Below, in pieces: positions 28,403 through 37,119 of a DNA stretch of 64,000 nucleotides (position 1 is the first letter of the stretch; each line of letters opens with the position of its first letter). The stretch lies in NCBI RefSeq assembly GCF_003319175.1, contig NZ_QOHK01000007.1, forward strand, positions 62,001 to 126,000, given 5' to 3'. A program made the translations under genes and the position numbers. This DNA is from Blastococcus sp. TF02-8 (GTDB taxonomy: Bacteria > Actinomycetota > Actinomycetes > Mycobacteriales > Geodermatophilaceae). The notes under the pieces were generated by a model that was given only the letters and a program-made list of their open reading frames with translations, ran no database searches and had not been told where the DNA came from.

Positions 28403-28504
28403 ACTCCGGTACGAGAGCGGCCGTTTCGAGGGGTCGGCGGGCGGCGGGAACCCTAGGCTCTGGCACGGCGACGCCGAGGTCGCCGCGGGGTCTGGGAGGC
28501 GCAC

Positions 28505-30727
28505 ATGGCCGGGACGATGACGACGACCGACGACGGCGGGGGCGCCTCGCCCACGGGCGCGCGGCGGGGCCGGCCCACGCTGAGGTCGGTGCTGATCTGG
28601 ACGGCGGTCGCCGCCGTCGGGGCGGTGTGCTGGACCGTCCTCGCCCTGGCGCGCGGCGAGAGCGTGTCCGCGCTGTGGATCCTGTTCGCCGCGCTGGCGT
28701 CCTACGCGATCGCCTACCGGTTCTACGCGCGGTTCATCACCACCAGGGTGCTGCGCGCCGACGACCGGCGGGCCACTCCGGCCGAGCGGCTGGACAACGG
28801 CGTCGACTTCGACGTCACCGACCGCCGCGTGCTCTTCGGCCACCACTTCGCCGCCATCGCCGGTGCGGGACCGCTCGTCGGCCCCGTGCTCGCCGCGCAG
28901 ATGGGCTACCTGCCCGGAACCATCTGGATCGTCGTCGGCGTCATCTTCGCCGGGGCGGTGCAGGACCTGACGGTGCTGTTCTTCTCCATGCGGCGCAACG
29001 GCAAGAGCCTCGGCCAGATGGTCCGCGAGGAGATCGGCGTCATCGGCGGCATCGCCGCGCTGATCGCGGTCTTCGCGATCATGATCATCATCCTGGCGGT
29101 GCTCGCGCTGATCGTCGTGAACGCTCTGGCGGAATCACCCTGGGGCGTCTTCTCCATCGCGCTCACCATCCCGATCGCGCTGTTCATGGGCTTCTACCTG
29201 CGGGTGCTGCGGCCCGGCAGGGTGCTCGAGGCCACCGGGATCGGCGTCGCGCTGCTGCTGCTGGCCATCATCGGCGGCGGCTGGATCCAGGACACCGGGC
29301 TGGGTGACGCGCTCACCCTGTCCAAGGAGTGGCTGGTCCTCGCGCTGGTCATCTACGGGTTCGTCGCCTCGGTGCTCCCCGTCTGGATGCTGCTGACCCC
29401 GCGCGACTACCTGTCCACCTTCATGAAGGTCGGCGTGATCGTGCTGCTGGCTGTCGGGCTGGTCCTCGCCCGGCCGGTGCTGCAGGCCGACGCGGTCACC
29501 GGCTTCGCCCGCGAGGGCACCGGCCCGGTGTTCGCCGGCAGCCTCTTCCCGTTCGTCTTCATCACCATCGCCTGCGGCGCGCTGTCCGGGTTCCACGCGC
29601 TGATCTCCTCCGGGACGACGCCGAAGATGGTCGCCAAGGAGAGCCAGGTCCGCCTCATCGGGTACGGCGGCATGCTGATGGAGTCCTTCGTGGCCATCAG
29701 CGCGCTGATCGCCGCGGTGGTCATCGACCAGGGCCTCTACTTCGCGATGAACAGCCCGGCGGGGGCCACCGGCGGCACGGTCGAGAGCGCGGCGACCTTC
29801 GTCCAGGGGTTGGGTTTCAGCACCTCGGCGCAGGACCTCGCCGCGTTCTCCGCGGCTGTGCAGGAGCCGAGCCTGATCTCGCGCACCGGCGGCGCCCCGA
29901 CGCTCGCCGTCGGCATCTCGCAGATCTTCCACGACGCGTTCGGCGGCGGGCTCCAGGCGTTCTGGTACCACTTCGCGATCATGTTCGAGGCGCTGTTCAT
30001 CCTCACCGCCGTCGACGCCGGCACCCGCGTGGGCCGGTTCATGCTGCAGGACACCATCGGCAACGTCTGGAAGAAGTTCGGCGACCTGTCGTGGCGGCCG
30101 GGCAACATCATCGCCAGCGCCGTCGTCGTCGGCCTGTGGGGCTCGGTGCTCTACATCGGCGTCACCGACCCGCTGGGCGGCGTCAACCAGCTCTTCCCGC
30201 TGTTCGGCATCGCCAACCAGCTGCTGGCCGCGATCGCGCTGACCCTGGTCACCGTGCTGCTGGTCAAGCACGGGCGGGTGCGCTACGCCTGGGTGACCGC
30301 CGTCCCGCTGGTCTGGGACCTGGTGGTCACGATGACCGCCAGCTACCAGAAGGTGTTCTCCGACAACCCGGCCATCGGCTACTTCGCCCAGCGGCAGAAG
30401 TACGCCGACGCCCGCGCGGCCGGCGAGCTCCTCGCGCCGGCCAAGGACCAGGCCCAGATGGACCAGGTCGTCTTCAACTCCACGCTCAACGGCATCTTGC
30501 AGGCCTTCTTCGCCCTGCTGGTGCTGGTCGTGGCGGTGCACGCGGTCGTGGTCGTCGCCCGGGCGATCCGTGCCGGGGGCCTGCCGACCACCGAGGAGCC
30601 GGCCGTGGAGTCGCGCCTCGTCGAGCCGTCGGGGCTGTTCCCGACCGCCGAGGAGAAGCGGGCCATGGCCGACCGCGACCGCCTCGTGGGTGCCGGGGCC
30701 GGCCGCAGCGAGGCGGAGAAGAAGTGA
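28505..30727 (+). CDS. cstA: Carbon starvation protein CstA family transporter
   Basis: The protein has 740 residues and about 16 membrane helices. Family members import peptides or pyruvate under carbon limitation. Signatures are DRRVLFGHHFAAIAGAGPLV, GPVLAAQMGYLPGTIW, GIGVALLLLAIIGGGWIQ, ISSGTTPKMVAKESQVR and GTRVGRFMLQDTIGN. The soluble C-terminal tail has about 70 residues. The ATG at 28505 follows GGGAGG. It is coupled by a GTGA overlap to the small YbdD gene, the usual CstA partner. Confidence 0.95.
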   Translation: MAGTMTTTDDGGGASPTGARRGRPTLRSVLIWTAVAAVGAVCWTVLALARGESVSALWILFAALASYAIAYRFYARFITTRVLRADDRRATPAERLDNGVDFDVTDRRVLFGHHFAAIAGAGPLVGPVLAAQMGYLPGTIWIVVGVIFAGAVQDLTVLFFSMRRNGKSLGQMVREEIGVIGGIAALIAVFAIMIIILAVLALIVVNALAESPWGVFSIALTIPIALFMGFYLRVLRPGRVLEATGIGVALLLLAIIGGGWIQDTGLGDALTLSKEWLVLALVIYGFVASVLPVWMLLTPRDYLSTFMKVGVIVLLAVGLVLARPVLQADAVTGFAREGTGPVFAGSLFPFVFITIACGALSGFHALISSGTTPKMVAKESQVRLIGYGGMLMESFVAISALIAAVVIDQGLYFAMNSPAGATGGTVESAATFVQGLGFSTSAQDLAAFSAAVQEPSLISRTGGAPTLAVGISQIFHDAFGGGLQAFWYHFAIMFEALFILTAVDAGTRVGRFMLQDTIGNVWKKFGDLSWRPGNIIASAVVVGLWGSVLYIGVTDPLGGVNQLFPLFGIANQLLAAIALTLVTVLLVKHGRVRYAWVTAVPLVWDLVVTMTASYQKVFSDNPAIGYFAQRQKYADARAAGELLAPAKDQAQMDQVVFNSTLNGILQAFFALLVLVVAVHAVVVVARAIRAGGLPTTEEPAVESRLVEPSGLFPTAEEKRAMADRDRLVGAGAGRSEAEKK

Positions 30728-30912
30728 CGACGGCGGTGGCGCGCGCGTGGCAGGGCGTGCGCTGGTACCTCCGTGAGTTCACCGGCGAGGCGCGCTGGGA
30801 CGACTACCTCGCACACTGCGAGCAGCACGGGCACACCCCGATGAGCCGACGGGAGTTCGAGCGCCGGCGGGCCGACGCAGCGGAGGCCAACCCGGTGAGC
30901 CGCTGCTGCTGA
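30724..30912 (+). CDS. YbdD/YjiX family small protein
   Basis: The protein has 62 residues. VRWYLREFTGEARWDDYLAH, the HTPMSRREFERRR stretch and a C-terminal RCC match the small partner protein (DUF466) encoded after cstA or yjiY in many bacteria. It is cytoplasmic and basic. Its precise function is unknown but its linkage to CstA is very stable. The GTG start overlaps the cstA stop by 4 nt. Confidence 0.92.
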   Translation: MTTAVARAWQGVRWYLREFTGEARWDDYLAHCEQHGHTPMSRREFERRRADAAEANPVSRCC

Positions 30913-30960
30913 GCAGGCCCCACCTGCTCCGGCCCCGTCGAGGGGTCCTCCCTCACCGTT

Positions 30961-31000
30961 CTGGGTCCTCCCTCACCGTCGACCACGAGGGAGGACCCAG
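30961..31000. terminator. Bidirectional terminator hairpin between ybdD and rsmE
   Basis: A perfect 14-bp stem, ctgggtcctccctc with gagggaggacccag, around a 12-nt loop, lies between two convergent operons. The left arm is preceded by a partial duplicate (gtcctccctcaccgt at 30945-30959 and again at 30965-30979). A smaller 7-bp hairpin gatcagg-aga-cctgatc follows at 31004-31020. Confidence 0.85.
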
Positions 31001-31032
31001 GACGATCAGGAGACCTGATCATTCGGGAGAAG

Positions 31033-31785
31033 CTAGGTCCAGCGGGAGCGGACGCTCAGCGCGGCCAGTGCGGCGGCGCCGGCGGTCGAGGTGCGCAGCA
31101 CCTCCGGGCCCAGCCGCACCGGCTCGGCGCCGGCCGCACGGAAGGCCACCACCTCGCCGTCGGTGAGCCCGCCCTCGGGGCCGACGACGACGACCACGGT
31201 GCCGGAGGCCGGCACGCTCAGCCCGGCCAGCGGACGGCGCGCCTGCTCGTGCAGCACGACGGCGAGGTCGGCGTCGCCCAGCATGCCCGCGACCTCGCGG
31301 GTGCTCATCGGCGCGGTCACCTCGGGCAACCGCGGCCGCCGGGCCTGCTTGGTCGCCGCCCGGGCCGCGGCCCGCCACTTGGCGACCCCCTTCTCCACCC
31401 GGTCGTCGCGCCAGCGGGTCACGCAGCGAGACGCCTGCCAGGGCACGATCCGGTCGACACCGAGCTCGGTGGCGAGGTCGACCGCGAGCGGGCCGCGATC
31501 GCCCTTGGGCAGCGCCTGCACGAGCACGAACTCAGGGCTGGGAGCGGGCACCTCGAACCGGTGCTGGACCGCCACGCGCAGCCCCTCGGGGCCGGCGGAG
31601 ATCACCTCGCCCTCGGCGACCGTGCCCTCGCCGTCGCCCACGTGGACGCGCTCCCCCGGTGCCAGGCGCAGCACGTCGACGGCGTGCCGCCCCTCCTGAC
31701 CGTCGACCACGAGCTCGGGGACGTCGGGCAGGTCCTCGACGAGGAACAGCGGCGCGCCGTCGAGCTCGGGGACCTCGGTGCTCAT
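31033..31785 (-). CDS. rsmE: 16S rRNA (uracil-1498-N3)-methyltransferase
   Basis: RsmE methylates U1498 of 16S rRNA. It has 250 residues. The N-terminal PUA-like domain contains HAVDVLRLAPGERVHVGDGEG. The SPOUT domain has the trefoil-knot motifs LVQALPKGDRG, TELGVDRIVPWQASRCV, VVVVVGPEGGLTDGE and PVRLGPEVLRTSTAGAAALA. It ends at UAG. It lies 3 nt after the dnaJ gene and with hrcA forms the conserved hrcA-dnaJ2-rsmE operon. Confidence 0.95.
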   Translation of the reverse strand: MSTEVPELDGAPLFLVEDLPDVPELVVDGQEGRHAVDVLRLAPGERVHVGDGEGTVAEGEVISAGPEGLRVAVQHRFEVPAPSPEFVLVQALPKGDRGPLAVDLATELGVDRIVPWQASRCVTRWRDDRVEKGVAKWRAAARAATKQARRPRLPEVTAPMSTREVAGMLGDADLAVVLHEQARRPLAGLSVPASGTVVVVVGPEGGLTDGEVVAFRAAGAEPVRLGPEVLRTSTAGAAALAALSVRSRWT

Positions 31786-31788
31786 CGG

Positions 31789-32919
31789 TCAGCGCCCGTT
31801 GAACGCGTCGCGGACCCGGGAGAAGAGGCCGCCCTGGGCCGCGTGGTGCGACTCGGGCTGGTCCTCCCCGCGCAGCGCGGCCAGCTCGCGGAGCAGCTTC
31901 TCCTGCTCGGCGTCGAGCTTCGTCGGCGTCGCGACCTCCACGTGCACCACGAGGTTGCCGCGGCCGGTGGCCCGCAGCCGCGGGGCGCCGTGCGCGCGCA
32001 GGGTGAGGACGCTGCCGGACTGGGTGCCCGGCTTGATGTCGAGGTCCTCCTCGCCGTCGAGCGTCTTCAGGTTGAGCGTGGTGCCCAGCGCGGCGGAGGT
32101 CATCGGCAGCGTGACCCGGCAGTGCAGGTCCTCGCCGTCGCGGGTGAACACCGGGTGCGGCTGCTCGTGGACCTCGACGTACAGGTCACCGGCGGGGCCG
32201 CCGCCGGGCCCCACCTCGCCGTGGCCGGTGAGCCGGATCCGCATGCCGTCCTCGACGCCTGCGGGCACCTTCACCGAGATGGTGCGCCGGGCCCGGACGC
32301 GACCGTCGCCGGCGCACTTCGGGCAGGGGTCGGGGATGACCTGGCCGGTCGCCGAGCAGGTCGGGCAGGGGCGGCTGGTGACGACCTGGCCGAGGAAGCC
32401 GCGCTGCACGCTCTGCACCTCGCCGCGGCCGGAGCACGTGGCGCAGGTGACCGGGTGCGTCCCCGGGGCGGTGCCGGCGCCGGCACAGGTGTCGCAGAGG
32501 ACGGCGGTGTCGACGGTGATCTCCTTGGTGGTGCCGAAGACCGTCTCGTCGAGCTCCAGCTCCACCGGGATCAGGGCGTCGCGGCCGGCGCGGGTACGGC
32601 TGCGCGGGCCGCGGGCGGAGGCGCCCCCGAAGAAGGCGTCCATGATGTCGCCCAGGCCGCCGAAGCCGGCCTGGCCGAACCCGCCGCCCCCTCCCGCGCC
32701 GGAGTCGAACGGGTCACCACCGAGGTCGACGATCCGCCGCTTCTCGGGGTCGGTGAGCGCCTCGTAGGCGCGGGTGACCTCCTGGAAGCGCTCCTTGGCC
32801 TCCGGGTCGGGGTTGACGTCGGGGTGCAGGTCGCGAGCCAGTCGGCGGTAGGCCTTCTTGATCTCGCTGTCCGTCGCCCCCTGGGCCAGGCCCAGCACGC
32901 CGTAGTAGTCGGTTGCCAT
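31789..32919 (-). CDS. dnaJ: Co-chaperone DnaJ (DnaJ2)
   Basis: DnaJ stimulates the DnaK ATPase and delivers substrates. It has 376 residues. The J domain is [20 protein letters not shown] with the HPD motif in [16 protein letters not shown] Gly/Phe-rich linker ([17 protein letters not shown]) follows. The zinc domain has four CxxCxGxG-type repeats, from CDTCAGAG and CATCSGRG to CPTCSATG and CPKCAGDG. The C-terminal substrate domain contains [20 protein letters not shown]. It follows hrcA and should be in the CIRCE/HrcA regulon. Confidence 0.96.
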   Translation of the reverse strand: MATDYYGVLGLAQGATDSEIKKAYRRLARDLHPDVNPDPEAKERFQEVTRAYEALTDPEKRRIVDLGGDPFDSGAGGGGGFGQAGFGGLGDIMDAFFGGASARGPRSRTRAGRDALIPVELELDETVFGTTKEITVDTAVLCDTCAGAGTAPGTHPVTCATCSGRGEVQSVQRGFLGQVVTSRPCPTCSATGQVIPDPCPKCAGDGRVRARRTISVKVPAGVEDGMRIRLTGHGEVGPGGGPAGDLYVEVHEQPHPVFTRDGEDLHCRVTLPMTSAALGTTLNLKTLDGEEDLDIKPGTQSGSVLTLRAHGAPRLRATGRGNLVVHVEVATPTKLDAEQEKLLRELAALRGEDQPESHHAAQGGLFSRVRDAFNGR

Positions 32920-32935
32920 GGGTGTTGTCTCGTCC

Positions 32936-33958
32936 TCAGCTCTCGGCCAGCAGGTGGCCGACGTAGCGGGCCACGGCTCGGACCGCGGCCATGTTCCCTG
33001 GGTAGTCCATGCGGGTCGGCCCGACGACGCCGAGGCCGCCGAGCGGCCGGTCCGCCGAGCCGTAGCCCACGGTGACCAGCGAGGCGCCGGTCAGCGCCTC
33101 GTGCGCGTTCTCCTCGCCGATCCGCACCAGCACCGTGCTCGCGTCGACCTCGCTCATCAGGCGCAGCACCACGACCTGCTCCTCCAGCGCCTCGAGCAGG
33201 GGGCGCATGGTGCCGGAGAAGTCCAGCGCACTGCCCCGGGCGAGGTTCGCCGTGCCACCGATCACCAGCCGGTCCTCGCTGGGTTCGACCAGCGTCTCGA
33301 CCAGCGTCGCACTGACGGTCGCGACCAGACCCCGCAGGTGCGGCGGCGCGGTCTCCAGCAGGTCGGGCACCTGGTCGCCGGCGTCGGTGAGCTTGACCCC
33401 GGTGAAAGCCTTGTTGAGCAGCGCGCGGAGGTCGGCCACGGCCCCGGCGTCGACCTCGACGGGGGTGTCGACGACGCGCTGCTCGACCCGGCCGGTGTCG
33501 GTGATGAGGACCAGCAGCAGCCGTGCGGCGGCGACCTGGACGACCTCCAGGTGGCGCACCGCGCTCCGCGACAGCGTCGGGTACTGCACGACGGCGACCT
33601 GGCGGGTCAGCTGGGCCAGCAGCCGCACCGTGCGGCCGAGCACGTCGTGCAGGTCGACAGCGCCGTCGAGGAATCGCTCGATCGCGCGGCGCTCGGCGGC
33701 CGACAGCGGCTTGACCGCGGAGAGCCGGTCGACGAACAGCCGGTAGCCCTTGTCGGTGGGCACCCGGCCGGCGCTGGTGTGCGGCTGGGTGATGTAGCCC
33801 TGCTCCTCCAGCACCGCCATGTCGTTGCGGATCGTGGCCGGGGAGACGCCGAGGTCGTGCCGCTCGGCGAGCGCCTTGCTGCCCACCGGGTCGTTGGTCG
33901 AGACGTAGTCCTGGACGATGGCCCGGAGCACCTCCAGGCGGCGTTCGTCGTGCGCCAC
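32936..33958 (-). CDS. hrcA: Heat-inducible transcription repressor HrcA
   Basis: HrcA represses heat-shock genes by binding CIRCE. It has 340 residues. The winged helix has [40 protein letters not shown] and [20 protein letters not shown]. The GAF-like core follows, and a C-terminal signature reads [20 protein letters not shown]. The GTG at 33958 has GGAGG upstream. A CIRCE operator lies about 85 nt upstream, next to a TATGCT element on the same strand, so the operon is autorepressed. dnaJ and rsmE follow. Confidence 0.96.
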   Translation of the reverse strand: MAHDERRLEVLRAIVQDYVSTNDPVGSKALAERHDLGVSPATIRNDMAVLEEQGYITQPHTSAGRVPTDKGYRLFVDRLSAVKPLSAAERRAIERFLDGAVDLHDVLGRTVRLLAQLTRQVAVVQYPTLSRSAVRHLEVVQVAAARLLLVLITDTGRVEQRVVDTPVEVDAGAVADLRALLNKAFTGVKLTDAGDQVPDLLETAPPHLRGLVATVSATLVETLVEPSEDRLVIGGTANLARGSALDFSGTMRPLLEALEEQVVVLRLMSEVDASTVLVRIGEENAHEALTGASLVTVGYGSADRPLGGLGVVGPTRMDYPGNMAAVRAVARYVGHLLAES

Positions 33959-34041
33959 GGTGACACCTCCCCGTACCGGTCGACGTACCGTGCGGCACCT
34001 GCGGGACCAGCGGTCCCGGGGTCTGCCCGACCGGGCCCACC

Positions 34042-34074
34042 GGACTGGCACTCGCACGGACGGAGTGCCAGTCC
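34042..34074 (-). promoter_or_regulatory. CIRCE operator of the hrcA operon
   Basis: ctggcactc-N9-gagtgccag, extended by gga/tcc to 12-bp perfect arms, matches the CIRCE consensus TTAGCACTC-N9-GAGTGCTAA in its core and spacing. On the hrcA strand a TATGCT (-10-like, 34080-34075) lies directly before it, so HrcA binding would block transcription start. Confidence 0.92.
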
Positions 34075-34237
34075 AGCATACTCGAAGGAGCCCCTCCCCC
34101 TCCCCGCTCGCACGCCCGGAGCGAGCCTCCCGGAGGGCGCCGTCCACGCAGCGACACCGGCGGCGCGGGCCCCGTTCCGGCGACTAGGGTGAACCGCGTC
34201 GGTCGCCCCGCGGGGCTGAGAGTCGGAGGTCGGTCCC

Positions 34238-34615
34238 CTGATCTTCAAAGGCGTGCGCAACGGGCGGCCGTATCCCGACCACGGGCTGGCTCCCCGCGAC
34301 TGGGCGATGATCCCGCCGCGTCAGGTGCGGATCGACACGCTCACGACGACGAAGCGCGAGCTGGCGCTCGACGCGCTGCTGGCCGACGACTCCACCTTCT
34401 ACGGCGACCTGTTCCCGCACGCGGTGCAGTGGCAGGGCGAGCTCTACTTGGAGGACGGCCTGCACCGCGCGCTGCGTGCCGCCCTGCAGCAGCGCAACGT
34501 CATCCACGTGCGCGTGCTGGACCTCGACTCCGCCGGACCTGCGGAGACGTACACCGGTCCGGACACCGCCAGCATCCCGGCCCAGCCGCCGGTGCCCGGC
34601 CCGCGCAACGGCTGA
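34238..34615 (+). CDS. Conserved actinobacterial protein with ParB-like motif
   Basis: The protein has 125 residues. It is the counterpart of the small conserved gene next to hrcA in mycobacteria. Core motifs are PRQVRIDTLTTTKRELALDA, DSTFYGDLFPHAVQW and LYLEDGLHRALRAALQQRN. The last resembles the D-G-x-H-R motif of ParB/sulfiredoxin-fold domains, here D-G-L-H-R. Public annotation sometimes calls homologues VapB-like antitoxins; I see no toxin partner. The best start is CTG 34238 (LIFKGVRNG), 8 nt after GGAGG; the first GTG in frame is at 34253. The promoter region is shared with divergent hrcA. Confidence 0.8.
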   Translation: MIFKGVRNGRPYPDHGLAPRDWAMIPPRQVRIDTLTTTKRELALDALLADDSTFYGDLFPHAVQWQGELYLEDGLHRALRAALQQRNVIHVRVLDLDSAGPAETYTGPDTASIPAQPPVPGPRNG

Positions 34616-34616
34616 G

Positions 34617-34645
34617 CGCCGCCGCCGGGCCGGCCGGCAGCGGCG
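34617..34645. terminator. Bidirectional terminator between convergent small genes
   Basis: A 12-bp stem with one mismatch (cgccgccgccgg with ccggcagcggcg) and a 5-nt loop fills the whole gap between the stops at 34615 and 34646. Confidence 0.65.
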
Positions 34646-34960
34646 TCAGGCGGCAGGCGTGCAGGCCACGCAGGTGCGGGCGAACGGGCGCAGCTCCAGC
34701 CGCTCCTCGGGGATCGCCTTCTCGCATCCGGTGCACCGGCCGTATGTGCCGGCGTCGATGCGGGCCAGGGCTGCGTCGATCTCCTCGATGGTGCGCTGCA
34801 GGTCTGCGCTCCGGCGCTGCGCGACGGGGTCGGGCACCGACGTCGCGCACTCCTCGAGGGCTTCCTCCCGCTGCTGGACGCACTCGGTGCGCTGGTCGGT
34901 GAGCAGGGCGCGGAAGCGGTCCGCCGAGGCGGCGGTCAGGGTGTGGAGCTGGGCGGACAT
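34646..34960 (-). CDS. DksA/TraR-type zinc-finger protein
   Basis: The protein has 104 residues. An N-terminal helical region (RFRALLTDQRTECVQQREEA) leads to a coiled-coil LQRTIEEIDAALARI. The C4 zinc finger is GRCTGCEKAIPEERLELRPF followed by ARTCVAC, with the spacing of DksA/TraR and RbpA-unrelated small regulators. DksA family members bind RNA polymerase in its secondary channel; whether this short form does is not known. The ATG at 34960 has an AAGGAG site. It is monocistronic and convergent with the ParB-like gene. Confidence 0.88.
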   Translation of the reverse strand: MSAQLHTLTAASADRFRALLTDQRTECVQQREEALEECATSVPDPVAQRRSADLQRTIEEIDAALARIDAGTYGRCTGCEKAIPEERLELRPFARTCVACTPAA

Positions 34961-35044
34961 GCGGATCTCCTTCAGGCAACGCGGAAGGACGCGGTCACCG
35001 GGCGGTGGCGCGTCAGGAACGGGCGGTTGCGACTCCGGGAGGAG

Positions 35045-35221
35045 TCAGGAGGTGCTCGGCGGGGCCCGGTCCTGGCTGCGTCGGAGGACGTCGAGTCCTC
35101 GCAGCCCCCGGGCCCGCCGGTTCATCGCCAGGGCGAGCAGCATGCCGCCGGTGAGCGCCGGTACGGCCGCCGGGCCGAGACCGCGCGGGGAGGTCGTATC
35201 GCCGAACGCGCACGCGTCCAT
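35045..35221 (-). CDS. Possible small membrane protein
   Basis: The ORF has 58 codons from the ATG at 35221. It has one hydrophobic helix (AAVPALTGGMLLALAMN, about residues 19-35) followed by a basic tail RRARGLRGLDVLRR, a plausible positive-inside anchor. There is no recognisable family and the ribosome binding site is weak. It may be a chance ORF. Confidence 0.3.
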   Translation of the reverse strand: MDACAFGDTTSPRGLGPAAVPALTGGMLLALAMNRRARGLRGLDVLRRSQDRAPPSTS

Positions 35222-35624
35222 CGCCGACACCCCCTCGCTCAGCCCGGCGCCGTTGCCGGAACGGGGACCATAGCCCACGAGGGGACCGATCAACCCGCTC
35301 TTTCGGGTGAGCCGCCGGGCGCTCGACGAAAACGCCGGATCCAGTGGGTCACTCCCGGGGGCGCATGCCGGAGCACGGGCAGCGCTCGGGCCGTGAGAGG
35401 ACAGCCCGAGCCCTCTCGACGCGTCCTGGCGTCCTCACCGGGCGGGCATGCGCTCTGGTGCGGAGGCAACTCCCGACATGCTGTACCGAAAGGTATTGCA
35501 ATGACGTCGGACTGTTGCCACAGTCCTGCCCGACCGACCTGGCCAGGCCGCTCTGCGTTGACCCACTCCACTTCATCGGACAACCGACGGCGCCGTGGAT
35601 GGGCGCTGCCGGGAAGGGATTCAC
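35222..35624. other. Intergenic stretch upstream of the DUF2599 gene
   Basis: About 400 nt with no supported gene and lower GC than the surroundings. It holds two small inverted repeats: TACC-gaaa-GGTA at 35484-35495 and GGACTG-N6-CAGTCC at 35509-35526. These may be operator elements for the secreted protein gene that follows. Overlapping short frames on both strands here have no family features. Confidence 0.5.
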
Positions 35625-36623
35625 ATGCAAACGAACTCGACGCATCGCGGTGCAGGCCGAGCGACAGCCGCACTACTCGGTGCCTGCGCCGTTCTGGGCG
35701 CCCTGGCTGCGCCGGCACTCGCTGACGAGCCTGCCGACGCAGCGAGCACGACGGGTGCCGACGTGAAGGCCGTGCTCGAAGCGGTCGCTCCGGACGTCCT
35801 CGAGGACACGGCGTCGCAGGCGCCCACCCCCGACGACGACGACGCGTTGGTGGTGGAGTCCCCCGGCACTACGAGCGTGGTGCCGACCGATCCCAGCACG
35901 CCACTCGTGCTCAGCTCCGCTGGATCGGGAACGGTGTCCATCAGCCTCCCCTTCTCCGACCGAGCAGCCGATGCCGTCGTCGTGGACGACGGGGTGGTGT
36001 CCTACGACAACGGGAACGAGTCCACGACCGTCCCGGCCGTCAAGGACGACGGTTCCGTCCAGGTCACCACCATCATCGACTCGGACAACGCTCCGACTCG
36101 GTACGACTACGCCCTCGGCCTGCCCGAGGGAGCGAGCCTGGTGACCGATGCCGAGTCCGGCGGGATCGTCATCGTCGGTTCCGACGGAGCATTCTTGGGT
36201 GGAGTGGCGCCGGCCTGGGCGCGGGACGCCAACGGTGCGGCCGTGGCGACCCACTACGAAGTGGCCGGTACCACGATCACCCAGGTGGTCGAGACGACGC
36301 CGCAGACTGCCTACCCGGTGGTGGCCGACCCGTTCCTCGGCATCAGCATCATCTCCTCGGTGTCCCGGGTGAACAACCGTGAAGGACTCACCTATGCGGT
36401 CCGCCCCACGGTCTTCGGACGCGCGGCTGCAGAGTGGATCCACGCCTCGTACGGCTGGAGCGAGGCGGTGAGCAAGGGCGTCCCGTCGCGACAGGGGCTG
36501 AAGGAGCAGTACGTCTGCCACCCGATGAGCCAGGTCGCGCGTGTCAAGTCCTCGTGGAACCTGGACACGTGGCGGCCCACCGTGGGCCTGATGAGGACCC
36601 TGGCGGCGGCCTGCAACCCGTGA
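35625..36623 (+). CDS. Secreted DUF2599-domain protein
   Basis: The protein has 332 residues. A signal peptide (about 1-32, ATAALLGACAVLGALAAPAL ending A-L-A-D) directs export by Sec. Residues 33-110 are acidic and low-complexity (TPDDDDALVVESPG). A middle beta-rich region ends TTPQTAYPVVADPFLGISI, a motif common in actinobacterial secreted proteins. The C-terminal 90 residues fit DUF2599: REGLTYAVRPTVFGR, HASYGWSEAV, LKEQYVCHPMSQ, and KSSWNLDTWRPTVG ending ACNP, with two Cys likely forming a disulfide. The ATG is at 35625 with GGGAAGGG upstream. The role is unknown; it is secreted or wall-associated. GC is lower than its neighbours, so recent acquisition is possible. Confidence 0.82.
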   Translation: MQTNSTHRGAGRATAALLGACAVLGALAAPALADEPADAASTTGADVKAVLEAVAPDVLEDTASQAPTPDDDDALVVESPGTTSVVPTDPSTPLVLSSAGSGTVSISLPFSDRAADAVVVDDGVVSYDNGNESTTVPAVKDDGSVQVTTIIDSDNAPTRYDYALGLPEGASLVTDAESGGIVIVGSDGAFLGGVAPAWARDANGAAVATHYEVAGTTITQVVETTPQTAYPVVADPFLGISIISSVSRVNNREGLTYAVRPTVFGRAAAEWIHASYGWSEAVSKGVPSRQGLKEQYVCHPMSQVARVKSSWNLDTWRPTVGLMRTLAAACNP

Positions 36624-36730
36624 CGGGCGAACTGCACTGAACCGTGCGGGCGGGGAGCGCACGATCCTCCGCCCGCACGGCGCCTGTGGCCGCCCACCTT
36701 TCTGCGAGGAACCGAGGAGGACGAAGACCA

Positions 36731-37027
36731 GTGGCTCTTCTGATCATGCTGCTCGTCGCACTGTCGACCGTCGCGCTGCTGACGATCGCGCCCGTTTCCG
36801 CCATGACCCAGAAGCGGTGGTCCGGATTCACCGTGGCGCTCTGGGTGGCCGGTGTCGGCCTCTTCATCGCCTGGGTGGCGTTGACGACGCTCGCCGGGTT
36901 CCAGGCCGACGCCAACCAGACCCGAGGAGATGTGTTCGCGACGATCGGTTGGCTCATAGCGGCTGCGGTCGTCGCCCTTGCCGCCGTCGTCGCCCAGCGA
37001 CGCGCCAGGGGCAAGGCCCCCCGCTAG
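36731..37027 (+). CDS. Small membrane protein, three predicted helices
   Basis: The protein has 98 residues from the GTG at 36731, preceded by GAGGAGG. Hydrophobic helices lie at about 2-20 (ALLIMLLVALSTVALLTIA), 35-55 (VALWVAGVGLFIAWVALTTL) and 70-90 (IGWLIAAAVVALAAVVA), with a basic tail RRARGKAPR. No family is recognised. It is 107 nt behind the DUF2599 gene, possibly in the same transcript. It ends at UAG. Confidence 0.6.
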   Translation: MALLIMLLVALSTVALLTIAPVSAMTQKRWSGFTVALWVAGVGLFIAWVALTTLAGFQADANQTRGDVFATIGWLIAAAVVALAAVVAQRRARGKAPR

Positions 37028-37119
37028 GAGCGGCAGCCCCGGGGTGGGCGCCCGTGTCGAGCTGGGAACACCGATCCGGGCCCGTTCGTGCGAGGGAGAC
37101 GGGCGACCTCGGTGGGTCC

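Noticed and set aside
35344-35766. Open frames on both strands upstream of the DUF2599 gene
   Set aside because: They overlap one another and the signal-peptide start of the real gene and show no family or codon signal.
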